Below the pieces are notes generated by a model. It did not search any database and was not told the origin of the DNA. It saw nothing but the letters and a program-made list of their open reading frames with translations. A DNA stretch of 64,000 nt, from contig CP063848.1 in assembly GCA_015277795.1 (NCBI GenBank), positions 248,001 through 312,000 on the forward strand. Direction: 5' to 3'. The position numbers and the translations under genes were made by a program. How positions within the stretch are numbered: position 1 is the first letter of the stretch; the number at the start of each line of letters is the position of its first letter. Positions 7,138-15,641 of this stretch are shown here, in pieces. This stretch comes from Massilia sp. UMI-21 (GTDB lineage: Bacteria > Pseudomonadota > Gammaproteobacteria > Burkholderiales > Burkholderiaceae_D).

Positions 7138-9837
7138 ATGCAGGACAGCAGCAGCACCGTGCGGGCGCTCGACCCGGCCACGCTAGGCCACCAACTCTTT
7201 GAAGCCAGTCCCGACTGCGTGAAAGTGCTCGACGCAAACGGTTGCATCGTGACGATGAACGGCAACGGATTGCGTGCCCTCGAGCTCGACGGTATCGAGG
7301 CCGTGCGCGGTCGGCCCTGGGCCGATTTGTGGCCGGAGGAAGCCCAGGCCCAGGTCGCGGATGCGATGGCTGCGGCGCGTGCCAGCGGCGTCGGCCGCCT
7401 GCGCGGGCCCTGCCCGACCGCGGGCGGCACGCCCAGGTGGTGGGATGTCACCATCAGCCGCGTGGGCGCGAACGGCCTGCTGACGACTTCGCGCGACATC
7501 ACCGAGCAAGTCACAGCCGAGCTCGAACGCGAGCGCCTGATGCGCGAACTGCGTACCGCCAACCAGCTGATGCAAGACGTGTTCCGCCAGGCGCCGGCCT
7601 TCATGTGCGTGTTCACCGGCCCCGAGCACGTGTTTGAACTGGTCAACGAGCGCTACCTGCAGCTGGTCGGCGGTCGCAGTTCCATCGGCCTGCCCTTGCG
7701 GGTGGCGCTGCCGGAAATCGCCGGGCAGGGCTTCATCGAGCTGCTGGACCGGGTGTACCGCAGCGGCGAGCCGGTGTTCGGCGCCGACGTGGCGGTGATG
7801 CTGCAGCGCCAGCCTGGCGCCGCGCTGGAGCGGCGTTTCGTCGACCAGGTGTACATGCCGCTGCGCGACCCCGACGGCCGGGTGACCGGGATCCTGGTGC
7901 ACGGCATCGACGTCACCGACCGCAAGCTGGCCGAGATCGAGTTGTACGAGAGCCGCGAACGCTTCCAGAAGATCGTCAGCCAGGCCGCGACCGGCGTGGT
8001 CCAGATGGACACCGAGGGCCGCATCACCCTGGTCAACCAGAAGTACTGCGAGATGGTGCAGCGCACGGAGGCGGAGCTGCTCGGCACCAGTGTGCTCGAC
8101 TTCACAGCGCCGGACTCGGTCCCGGTAACGGTGGATGCGGTGCGCCTGCTGGCGGCGGGCGAAGCCAGCGTCATCGTCGACAAGGAATACCTGCGCCGCG
8201 ACGGCACCCGCATGCCGGCCACCAGCAGCGTCAACGCCTTGCGCGGTCCGGAGGGCGAGTTCCAGGGCCTGGTGGCGATCGTGGTCGACACCACCGAGAG
8301 CAGGCGCGCCGCCGAGAAGCTGCGCGCCAGCGAGGAGCGCTATCGCACCCTGTTCGAGTCGGTCGACCAGGGCTTCTGCATCTTCGAGATGCTGTTCGAC
8401 GAGCAGGACCGGCCGGTGGACTACCGCTTCCTGGAAATGAACAAGATGTTCGAGACCCATACCGGCCTGCGCGACGCGGTGGGCAAGACGGCGAGGGAGC
8501 TGATCCCAAATCTCGACGGCTTCTGGTTCGAGACCTATGGCCGGGTCGCCCGCACCGGCGAACCGGTGCACTTCGAGAACGAGGCCCCGGCCCTGGGGCG
8601 CTGGTTCGATGTCTATGCCACCCGGATCGGCGGGCCGGGCAGCCATCGGGTAGCGCTGCTGTTCAGCGACATCACGGCGCGCAAGCAGTCCGAGGAAACC
8701 CTGGTGAAGCTGGCCAAGGACCTGGCCGAAACCGACCAGCGCAAGACCGAATTCCTGGCCACCCTGGCGCACGAGTTGCGCAATCCGCTGGCCCCGATCC
8801 GCAGCGGCCTGTCGGTCATGCGCCTGAAGGGCGACAACGCGGCCTCGGTGGGACGGGTGCGCGAGATGATGGAGCGCCAGGTCAGCCACATGGTGCGCCT
8901 GATCGACGACCTGCTCGACGTGGCCCGCGTCAGCGGCGGCAAGCTGGAACTCAGGAAGGAGCGCGCCGACCTGCGCCCCGTGCTGTCGAGCGCGGTCGAG
9001 ACCAGCCTGCCGCTGATCGAGACCGGGCGGCACGCGCTGTCGGTGAACGTGCCGGAGCGCGAGGTGCCGGCCGAGGTCGACGTCACCCGCATCGCCCAGG
9101 TGGTGGCCAACCTGCTCAACAACGCGGCCAAGTACACCCCGCCTGGCGGGCGCATCGGCCTGTCGTTGCGCGTGGACGGGCAGGAGGCGGTGATCGTGGT
9201 CTCGGATAACGGCGTCGGCATTCCCGAGGAAGCGCTGTTGTCGGTATTCGAGATGTTCAGCCAGGTCAGGCACCACCTGGACCACGCGCAGGGCGGGCTG
9301 GGGATCGGCCTGTCGCTGGTACGGCGGCTGGTGGAGATGCATGGCGGGACGGTGGTGGCCGACAGCGGGGCAGCGCAGCAGGGCAGCGTCTTCACCGTGC
9401 GCCTGCCGCTGGCCGGCGCACAGCCGGACACGCCGCCGCACGCGCCTGAGGACAGTCCGGACCGTCCCGTGGAAGGGATGCGGATCCTGGTGGTGGACGA
9501 CAACGTCGATGCGGCCACCACGCTGTCGATGATCCTGGAGGCCTGCGGCTACGCCACCAGGGTCGCACACAGCGGCGCGGAGGCGCTGGCAGCCGTGCAG
9601 GCCTTCCGGCCGCAGGTGGCCTTCCTCGACATCGGCATGCCCGGCATGGACGGCTACGACACCGCCCGCGCGATACGGCGGACGGCGGGGCTGGGCGACA
9701 TGAGCCTGGTGGCGCTGACCGGCTGGGGCGCGGAAAGCGACCGCCGCAAGTCGAGCGAGGCCGGCTTCAACCACCATCTCACCAAGCCGGTGCAACTGGA
9801 CGTGGTGCAGGATCTGCTGGCGAAACTCAGCGCCTGA
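7138..9837 (+). CDS. Hybrid sensor histidine kinase with four PAS domains and a C-terminal receiver
   Basis: An 899-residue cytoplasmic sensor. In order there are four PAS modules: about residues 20-125; 140-265 (FRQAPAFMCVFTGPEHVFELVNE splits into recognisable PAS beta strands); 275-395; and 400-520. A HisKA dimerisation domain with phospho-acceptor His545 (AHELRNP) follows, then a HATPase_c domain with N box NNAAKYTPPGG and G boxes DNGVGIP and GGLGIGLSL. The receiver domain begins MRILVVDDN with phospho-acceptor Asp831. No membrane segments are visible, so it should sense an internal or diffusible cue. ATG 7138 with AAGGA upstream is preferred to a TTG at 7090. No output regulator lies next to it. 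It is divergent from phoX. Confidence 0.92.
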   Translation: MQDSSSTVRALDPATLGHQLFEASPDCVKVLDANGCIVTMNGNGLRALELDGIEAVRGRPWADLWPEEAQAQVADAMAAARASGVGRLRGPCPTAGGTPRWWDVTISRVGANGLLTTSRDITEQVTAELERERLMRELRTANQLMQDVFRQAPAFMCVFTGPEHVFELVNERYLQLVGGRSSIGLPLRVALPEIAGQGFIELLDRVYRSGEPVFGADVAVMLQRQPGAALERRFVDQVYMPLRDPDGRVTGILVHGIDVTDRKLAEIELYESRERFQKIVSQAATGVVQMDTEGRITLVNQKYCEMVQRTEAELLGTSVLDFTAPDSVPVTVDAVRLLAAGEASVIVDKEYLRRDGTRMPATSSVNALRGPEGEFQGLVAIVVDTTESRRAAEKLRASEERYRTLFESVDQGFCIFEMLFDEQDRPVDYRFLEMNKMFETHTGLRDAVGKTARELIPNLDGFWFETYGRVARTGEPVHFENEAPALGRWFDVYATRIGGPGSHRVALLFSDITARKQSEETLVKLAKDLAETDQRKTEFLATLAHELRNPLAPIRSGLSVMRLKGDNAASVGRVREMMERQVSHMVRLIDDLLDVARVSGGKLELRKERADLRPVLSSAVETSLPLIETGRHALSVNVPEREVPAEVDVTRIAQVVANLLNNAAKYTPPGGRIGLSLRVDGQEAVIVVSDNGVGIPEEALLSVFEMFSQVRHHLDHAQGGLGIGLSLVRRLVEMHGGTVVADSGAAQQGSVFTVRLPLAGAQPDTPPHAPEDSPDRPVEGMRILVVDDNVDAATTLSMILEACGYATRVAHSGAEALAAVQAFRPQVAFLDIGMPGMDGYDTARAIRRTAGLGDMSLVALTGWGAESDRRKSSEAGFNHHLTKPVQLDVVQDLLAKLSA

Positions 9838-9841
9838 GTCT

Positions 9842-10204
9842 TCAGGCCTGGCGCTGGCCCAGTGCAATGCAGGCCGCCCCGGCCAGGGCCAGCGCCACCC
9901 CGGCGAAGTCGCTCCACACCGGCTTGACGCCGTCCACCAGCCACAGCCAGGCCAGCGCGGTGGCAATATAGACCGCACCGTAGCTGGCGTAGACCCGCCC
10001 GCTGGCCGCGGGGTGCAGGCTCAGGAGCCAAACGAAGGCGACCAGGCTGAGGGCCGCCGGCAGCAGCAGCCAGGCGGAACCCTTACCGGTCAGCCATAGC
10101 AGCGGCAGGTAGCAGCCAAGCAGCTCGGCGATGGCGGTGATGAAGAACAGGCCGGCCATGCGGCCAAGAGACAAGGGATCGAAAGACAAGGGATCAAGGG
10201 ACAT
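9842..10204 (-). CDS. YnfA/UPF0060-family small membrane protein
   Basis: A 120-residue inner-membrane protein with four hydrophobic helices. The order LLFFxTAxxEIxGCxLPxLW at the start and the central [16 protein letters not shown] are UPF0060 hallmarks. The family resembles small multidrug resistance transporters but its function is unproven. Typical members are about 108 residues, which suggests the true start may be Met16 (position 10159, [10 protein letters not shown]). The preceding [13 protein letters not shown] is encoded by a short in-frame duplication. No convincing ribosome site marks either start. It is convergent with the histidine kinase gene, with only 4 bases between stops. 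Confidence 0.85.
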   Translation of the reverse strand: MSLDPLSFDPLSLGRMAGLFFITAIAELLGCYLPLLWLTGKGSAWLLLPAALSLVAFVWLLSLHPAASGRVYASYGAVYIATALAWLWLVDGVKPVWSDFAGVALALAGAACIALGQRQA

Positions 10205-10254
10205 CGCGGAGCGTGGCTGTGGAAAGATCCTATCTTATCCCCAGGTAATCATCC

Positions 10255-10731
10255 GTGTCTGCGCCACCGATTCGCGATCCGGCGTATTCTCCTGGTGAGA
10301 GCACTTTTTCGGCGGTGGACACCTTGAGCGAGCAGACACTTTCGGCAATCAAGCTCGGCGCACAGCAGCTGGCGGACGTGGTCACCCTGCCCGCGAAGCA
10401 ACGCTATGCGCGCTTCGTCCAGCAGGTGGTGGAAACCAATGAGGTATGGGGCTTGTACCGCGACGGCTGGGCGCTGGCCAAGACCGACGACGGCAGCCTG
10501 GTCTTCGCCATGTGGCCGGCCAGCGAATTCGCCGACCTGTGCGCCGAATACGAATGGGACGGCTACGAGCCGCAAGCCTTCACGCTCGAAGACCTGATGC
10601 GCGACCTGCTGCCCCAGCTCGAAGAAGACAGCGTCTTGCCGGGTATTTTCTACACGCCCGGCGACCGCGGACTGACGCCCACCGCCGCCACCTTGCGGAT
10701 CGACCTGGAACGCGAACTGAACCGGCGCTAG
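10255..10731 (+). CDS. DUF2750 domain protein
   Basis: A 158-residue soluble protein. After a short leader, the pattern RFVQQVVETNEVWGLY...GWALAK...FAMWPASEFADL and the closing FTLEDLMRDLLPQL...LPGIFYTP...GLT matches the DUF2750 family as I remember it, a small domain of unknown role often encoded near accessory genes. A GTG at 10255 with weak AGG upstream is used; a TTG at 10324 (LSEQTLSAIKLG) would give a protein closer to the domain itself. The 3' end overlaps the convergent tssG stop by 4 bases. Confidence 0.75.
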   Translation: MSAPPIRDPAYSPGESTFSAVDTLSEQTLSAIKLGAQQLADVVTLPAKQRYARFVQQVVETNEVWGLYRDGWALAKTDDGSLVFAMWPASEFADLCAEYEWDGYEPQAFTLEDLMRDLLPQLEEDSVLPGIFYTPGDRGLTPTAATLRIDLERELNRR

Positions 10732-11816
10732 ATAGTCAGCTCGTAGCGCACGTCGCGCCGGTCCTCGGTCTGCAAGCCCTCGACCAGGTAGGCGTCCCAG
10801 CCCAGCCGCCCTTCATCACCCGCCAGCCGCACGTTGCGCACGTCGACGGCCAGCAGCACCAGCTCCACCTCGTACTCGAGCGACAGGCCGGTGAACATCG
10901 TCAGCATGCTGCGCAGGGCCCGTGCCGCCAGCCCGCCCGGCAGGAAGTCGTTGAAGCCGGCCCGGTCGAGCGGCCCCACCACCAGCCGCAAGCGCAGGTC
11001 GCGCTGCCAGACGCGTGCGCCGGCGATGGCGCTTGCGCCGAGCACCGCCTTGTCGCTGCCCAGGATGGTCTGCTGCTCCGGCGGCACGGCGTACCAGCAG
11101 CCGACGAACTGCTCGGCCACGATCGGCTGGCCGAAGTATTCCGACAGTACCCGCGCCAGCTGCACGCTCGACGCGGGCCGCTGGCGCACCGACGAGGCGA
11201 AATAGGCGATCGACTCGTCCAGCACCGCGCCATCCGCGCAATCGGCCAGGCGCCGTCGCAGCGCGCCGTTGCCCAGTCCGGCCAGGCTCAGGAGCAGGGG
11301 CAGGAAGGCGTCGTGGCCGTCCAGTTGGTATTGCAGCGCCAGCCGGTACTTGCGCCAGGCGGCATAGAACAGCGCCAGCGAGCGGTTCGAAAAGGTGTCC
11401 AGAAAAGCACGGGCGCCTTCCGCTTCAGGTTCTCCCTTTTCCTGGGCCTGGTGCTCGGCGATGCGCTCCGTATAGTGCAGGGGCAGCACGCCGTGCCCCC
11501 CCAGCAGGCCCATGAAGGAAGGTGTCAGGCGCACGTACTTGAGTGCCCCCTCCTGCAGCGCCGCCGCGAGCGCCGCCGGCGCCGTGTCGAGCGCGCGCGG
11601 ATCGGCGTGGATGGCTTCCAGCTGGCTGGGCGGAAAGCCGAGCGATACCGAGTTCTGGAAGCGCAGGAACTGCGCCACCAGGTCGCGCGAAGGCTTGCCG
11701 CGGCGGCGCAGCCACAGTTCGAGCATGCGCACCGCCTGCATGCATTCGAAGCGGTAGGGCTCGCGGAACAGGCGTTCGATTACAGCAGGCTCAAATCGCC
11801 GCTGCGTGGCTGGCAT
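10728..11816 (-). CDS. tssG: Type VI secretion system baseplate subunit TssG
   Basis: A 362-residue baseplate wedge protein (VasB/ImpH family). With two TssF and one TssE it forms the TssE-F-G wedge around the spike at the base of the contractile sheath. Recognition rests on the opening FEPAVIERLFREPYRFECMQ, on VRLTPSFMGLLGGHGVLPLHYTE around residues 95-115, and on FLDTFSNRSLALFYAAWRKYR near 145. The C-terminal FLPGG...LRSMLTMFTG also fits. ATG 11816 lies inside the end of tssF, a 37-base overlap that suggests translational coupling. It is the last gene of the leftward tssE-tssF-tssG operon. Confidence 0.95.
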   Translation of the reverse strand: MPATQRRFEPAVIERLFREPYRFECMQAVRMLELWLRRRGKPSRDLVAQFLRFQNSVSLGFPPSQLEAIHADPRALDTAPAALAAALQEGALKYVRLTPSFMGLLGGHGVLPLHYTERIAEHQAQEKGEPEAEGARAFLDTFSNRSLALFYAAWRKYRLALQYQLDGHDAFLPLLLSLAGLGNGALRRRLADCADGAVLDESIAYFASSVRQRPASSVQLARVLSEYFGQPIVAEQFVGCWYAVPPEQQTILGSDKAVLGASAIAGARVWQRDLRLRLVVGPLDRAGFNDFLPGGLAARALRSMLTMFTGLSLEYEVELVLLAVDVRNVRLAGDEGRLGWDAYLVEGLQTEDRRDVRYELTI

Positions 11817-13621
11817 GTCAATATTTCTTCTCCGGTTTTGCTCGATACGATCACCAACTGGGTGAAGCTGTTGGCATGCACGTACAGGGCCAGGAAACGC
11901 TCCACGATCTGGGCAAAGGCGTGGATGCCGCTGCCGACGAACGCTTCCTCGTCGATCGTCAGGCGCACTTCGACCCCGCGCACCAGGCAATTGAAGGGAT
12001 TCCCGGACAGCCAGGCGGTGGTGGGGCGCTGGACGATCGCCTTGATGCCGCCGATCTGGCGCTGCGAGGACGGTGAGCGCGGCAGGTCGTACAGGGTCAG
12101 CATCTCGCGAAAGGCATCGACGCCGCCGTCGGCCAGCGACAGGTGGTTGAGGGCCAGGTGCGAGATCAGGCGCCAGTGGGCGCCGCGGCCGCTGGCGAAG
12201 CGGTAGGAAGCCGTGGGCTTGCGCAGGAAGGCGATGGTGCGCGTGTTCGAACCGCCTTCCAGGAACAGGTCGCCGCCCTGCTGCCCGTAGCTCAGCGAAG
12301 CGGGCAGGTCGCGGTTGGTGCAGGTCAGCTCGATGTTCAGGGTGTCGGTTTCGACCTCGGCCGGGTCGAAGTCGATGTCGACGATCGATACCTGGGTCTC
12401 GAAGCCGGGACTCTTGTCGGCCAGCGATTCGTCGCGCCGCACGGCATAGTAGTGCCCGGCATGTTCCGGCGTCTGGGCGTGCTTCAGCGCGTAGAAGGGG
12501 CGGAACTGCACCAGCGTTTCGCCTTGCGGGGTCTGGCGGACCAGGCTCAGCGACTCGATCGCCACCACCTCGTAGGCGAAGGCGCGGCGTGCGTCGGCCA
12601 GCACCGGATAGCTGGCGCTGGTGTGGGTCACGCGGATCGGCTCGCCGCGCTGGCCGAACAGGTTGATCACCGGCGTGCAGCCCAGCACCACGTTGTTGGT
12701 CGACAGCGTGCCGAGCATGCGCGCGAGGTTCGAATCCGAGCGCAGGCCGCGCAAGCCCAGGTGCAGGCTCAGTGTGCGCGCGCCGGGGGGCGCGTGCGCC
12801 GCCAGCGCCTGCAGATCGATGTCGATGAAGTTGAACTTCTCGGGGAAGCAGAAGTATTCGGTCAGCAGGCGGTAGGCGGCGTGCGAACGCGCCGGGAAGT
12901 CGATCAGCGATTCCTCTTCGTCGAACCCGGCGGGCTGCACCGGAACGGTCGGCAGTTCGGTCCAGCGGCCGCTGTCGTCGGCTTCGACCCAGGCCGCCAC
13001 GCTGCGCATGAACAGGGCGTCGCGCAGGGCGGCGCAGAACGAGGGTTCGCCGTCGATGAAGACGCGCAGCCTGGGCAGCGCGAGCTGAGCGATCCCACCC
13101 TGCTCGGCGGTACAGCAGATACGCAAGCTGATGCTGGACGAGACGGTGCCCGGCAGGCGCACCGCGTCGGGAGCGTCGATGATGGCCGAGAAGGCGGCCC
13201 GGGTCAGCACCAGCGGCGCCACCGTCACCGGGTACACGGTGCGGAAGGTGCAGGGACCGCCGCGCACCGGACGGGTGGTGAGCTGGGTGCCACGCGCGAT
13301 CACGCTGGTCCCGGCCTGGTTGGCGGCGTCGCCGCAGTCCATGCGCGCGATCGAGCACGAGGGAAAGGGTCGCAGGTAGTGCGGATACAGCACCTCGAAC
13401 AGCGCCTCGGTGAACTCGGGATAGTCGTCGTCGAGGCGCTTGGCAATGCGCGCGTTGAGCAGGGCGAAGGATTCGATCATGCGTTCGGTATGCGGGTCTT
13501 CGCACACCTCGCCGCTGATCAGGAGCCGCCCGGCGATGCGCGGATAGCGCTCGGCGAATTCGCGCAGGTCGCGCCGCAGGTAACCGAGCTCGCTTTCGTA
13601 ATACGGCAGCATCTGTTCCAT
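11780..13621 (-). CDS. tssF: Type VI secretion system baseplate subunit TssF
   Basis: A 613-residue baseplate protein (VasA/ImpG family). The signature N-terminus MEQMLPYYESELGYLRRDLREFAERYP is followed by EDPHTERMIESFALLNARI and LYPHYLRPFPSCSI. The middle has FCFPEKFNFIDID, and the C-terminus includes GRGAHWRLISHLALNHLSL and FVGSGIHAFAQIVERFLALY, all typical TssF blocks. The start at 13621 lies 2 bases after the tssE stop, so the two are tightly coupled. Length is within the usual 580-620. In the assembled machine two copies clasp one TssG. Confidence 0.96.
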   Translation of the reverse strand: MEQMLPYYESELGYLRRDLREFAERYPRIAGRLLISGEVCEDPHTERMIESFALLNARIAKRLDDDYPEFTEALFEVLYPHYLRPFPSCSIARMDCGDAANQAGTSVIARGTQLTTRPVRGGPCTFRTVYPVTVAPLVLTRAAFSAIIDAPDAVRLPGTVSSSISLRICCTAEQGGIAQLALPRLRVFIDGEPSFCAALRDALFMRSVAAWVEADDSGRWTELPTVPVQPAGFDEEESLIDFPARSHAAYRLLTEYFCFPEKFNFIDIDLQALAAHAPPGARTLSLHLGLRGLRSDSNLARMLGTLSTNNVVLGCTPVINLFGQRGEPIRVTHTSASYPVLADARRAFAYEVVAIESLSLVRQTPQGETLVQFRPFYALKHAQTPEHAGHYYAVRRDESLADKSPGFETQVSIVDIDFDPAEVETDTLNIELTCTNRDLPASLSYGQQGGDLFLEGGSNTRTIAFLRKPTASYRFASGRGAHWRLISHLALNHLSLADGGVDAFREMLTLYDLPRSPSSQRQIGGIKAIVQRPTTAWLSGNPFNCLVRGVEVRLTIDEEAFVGSGIHAFAQIVERFLALYVHANSFTQLVIVSSKTGEEILTCQPRSGDLSLL

Positions 13622-13623
13622 GC

Positions 13624-14136
13624 TCAAGCCCCCAGCGGCGCGGCGCGGGCCGGCTTGCCGGCCTTGCTGATGCAATACTGCAGGGTGGACGGCGTGAGCA
13701 CCGCGTCGAAGTTGACCGGCTCCTCCGACATGCTCGCCACCAGCACCGCCGTGATCGAGAAATTCAGGCGGTTCACCGAATCGCCCTGCAAGTCCAGGCT
13801 GGCACGCACCTTGCGCAGGCGCGGCTCGTGGCAGGCGATGGTGGTCTCGATGCTGGTGCAGATGGCCGCGCGGTCGGTGGGGCTGGACAGGCAGCGGTCG
13901 GCGAAATCGCCCAGCCCGTAGGTCACCATCGAACGGCTGCACTCGGGATACGCCTCGAGCGCCTCCTCCTGGACGGTGGAGCGCGTGTTGAGCAGGGCCT
14001 CGAGGTCGCGCGCCACGGTGTCCTTCAACTCTTCGATCGTCAGCCGTTGCGCGGCATGCCTGGGTGACGCCGATCCCGGCCCGCGGTTCGGCACTCCCAG
14101 CAGGCGATCGAACAGGCCCGGCGTGTATCCCTTCAT
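13624..14136 (-). CDS. tssE: Type VI secretion system baseplate subunit TssE (gp25-like)
   Basis: A 170-residue baseplate component with the gpW/gp25 fold, homologous to the phage T4 wedge protein that initiates sheath polymerisation. The opening MKGYTPGLFDRLLG, the helix LKDTVARDLEALLNTRS near residue 50, SMVTYGLGDF near 80, and the late EPRLRKVRASLD and LNFSITAVL are family features. ATG 14136 with GGGGAAG upstream is preferred to the upstream ATG at 14223. It heads the leftward tssEFG operon and faces tssK across 164 bp that must hold divergent promoters. Confidence 0.94.
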   Translation of the reverse strand: MKGYTPGLFDRLLGVPNRGPGSASPRHAAQRLTIEELKDTVARDLEALLNTRSTVQEEALEAYPECSRSMVTYGLGDFADRCLSSPTDRAAICTSIETTIACHEPRLRKVRASLDLQGDSVNRLNFSITAVLVASMSEEPVNFDAVLTPSTLQYCISKAGKPARAAPLGA

Positions 14137-14300
14137 GAGCTTCCCCTCTGCCTTGCCGTGTGGTTGGCAAAAAACGACTCGATGTTGCCATACCGGGCAG
14201 TGCCAACGTTTGATCAACTTCACATGGGCAACCCTTTCCAGTTGTTATGGTTATCAGAGATAGCTTGCACCACATCTGACAACACCTTGAGGGAAGAGAC

Positions 14301-15641
14301 ATGACCAGCAAAGTTCTCTGGGGCGAAGGTCTGTTATTGCGTCCCCAGCACTTCCAGCGGCAAGACCACTACCACGAGCAATGCCTCCAAAAAAGCATCA
14401 AGGCGGTGCATCCTTATGCCTGGGGTGTCGAGGCCTTGCAGGTCGACCGCGCGGCCCTGGCCAACAGCGTCCTGCGGCTGCTGGCGCTGTCGGTGCGCTT
14501 CCAGGACGGCGAACTGGTCGACGCACCGGAGATCGACGCCCTGCCCGAGACGGTGGACCTGAGCCTGCTGCCGCCGTCGCAGCAAACCATCACGTATTAC
14601 GTCGCCCTGCCCGGCCTGAAACCCTTTACCGGCAATTTCACGCCGCCCGGCCAAACCAGCAACACGGCGCGTTTCGTGCAGGCGAACCAGGACACGCCGG
14701 ACCTGTACACCCAGGCCGCGCCGGTGCAGCTGGCCTACCTGAAAAAGGCGGTGCGGCTGGTGTCGGAAGCCGACCCGCGCGACTCCTACATCCACTTCCC
14801 GCTGCTGCGCCTGCGGCGTGCAGCGAGCGGCGGCTTCGAGAACGACGACAGCTTCGTCCCGCCGACGCTGTCGGTGGGCGCTGCCCCGGTGCTGTTCCAG
14901 CAGCTGCGCCGCCTGCTGGACGCCCTGCAGGCCAAGACCGCCGCGCTGTACGGCCACCAGCGCGAGCCGAGCCGCAACGTGGTGGAGTTCCGCTCGGGCG
15001 ACATGTCCTCGTTCTGGCTGCTGCACACGGCCAGCTCCGCGTATGCGACCCTGACCCATCACTTCCACCATCCGGCCCTGCATCCGGAGCGCCTGTACGA
15101 GCAGTTGCTCGACCTCGCGGGCGGCCTGATGACCTTTTCCAAGAGCTGGACCTTGTCCGACCTGCCGCCCTACCAGCACAACGACCCGGGACCGGGCTTC
15201 GCCCAGCTGCACACCATCATTCGCGAGCTGCTCGACACCGTGATCTCCTCGAAATACTTCGCGATCGCACTCAGCGAGGTGCGCCCGTCCTACCACATCG
15301 GCGCGCTCGACTCGGGCAAGATCGACGAAAAGACCACCTTCTACATCGCGGTGTCGGCAGCGATTCCGGCGGTGGAACTGGTGGACGTGGTGCCGCTGCG
15401 CTTCAAGGTCGGCGCGCCCGACGACGTGGAAAAATTCGTGCTGTCGGCACTGCCGGGGGTGCGCCTGCAGTACGCACCGCAGCTGCCCGCGGCGGTGCCG
15501 GTGCGTCCCGAGACCTGCTACTTCGTGCTGGAAGCGAAAGGGGCGATGTACGAGCGCATGCTCAAGGCCCAGTCCATCTCGATCTATGTCCCGGCCGGCA
15601 TGAAGGAACTGCGGCTGGAACTGCTGGCCGTCACGGCATGA
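14301..15641 (+). CDS. tssK: Type VI secretion system baseplate subunit TssK
   Basis: A 446-residue trimeric protein that docks the TssEFG wedges to the TssJLM membrane complex; its shoulder domain is related to siphophage receptor-binding proteins. The start KVLWGEGLLLRPQHFQRQDHYHE is diagnostic. PLLRLRRA near residue 170 and the C-terminal VELVDVVPLRFKVGAP...GVRLQY are typical. GAGGGAAGAG precedes the ATG. It overlaps vgrG by ATGA, so baseplate assembly and spike production are coupled. Sheath, inner-tube, ATPase and membrane-complex genes (tssB, C, D, H, J, L, M, A) are not in this window. Confidence 0.96.
   Translation: MTSKVLWGEGLLLRPQHFQRQDHYHEQCLQKSIKAVHPYAWGVEALQVDRAALANSVLRLLALSVRFQDGELVDAPEIDALPETVDLSLLPPSQQTITYYVALPGLKPFTGNFTPPGQTSNTARFVQANQDTPDLYTQAAPVQLAYLKKAVRLVSEADPRDSYIHFPLLRLRRAASGGFENDDSFVPPTLSVGAAPVLFQQLRRLLDALQAKTAALYGHQREPSRNVVEFRSGDMSSFWLLHTASSAYATLTHHFHHPALHPERLYEQLLDLAGGLMTFSKSWTLSDLPPYQHNDPGPGFAQLHTIIRELLDTVISSKYFAIALSEVRPSYHIGALDSGKIDEKTTFYIAVSAAIPAVELVDVVPLRFKVGAPDDVEKFVLSALPGVRLQYAPQLPAAVPVRPETCYFVLEAKGAMYERMLKAQSISIYVPAGMKELRLELLAVTA

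Noticed and set aside
7183..9978. A 931-codon minus-strand frame opposite the histidine kinase
   Set aside because: Shadow; the plus strand has an unambiguous multi-domain kinase.
10446..13921. Long + strand frames (up to 592 codons) across the tssEFG region
   Set aside because: Antisense shadows of tssG, tssF and tssE; no ribosome sites or known motifs.
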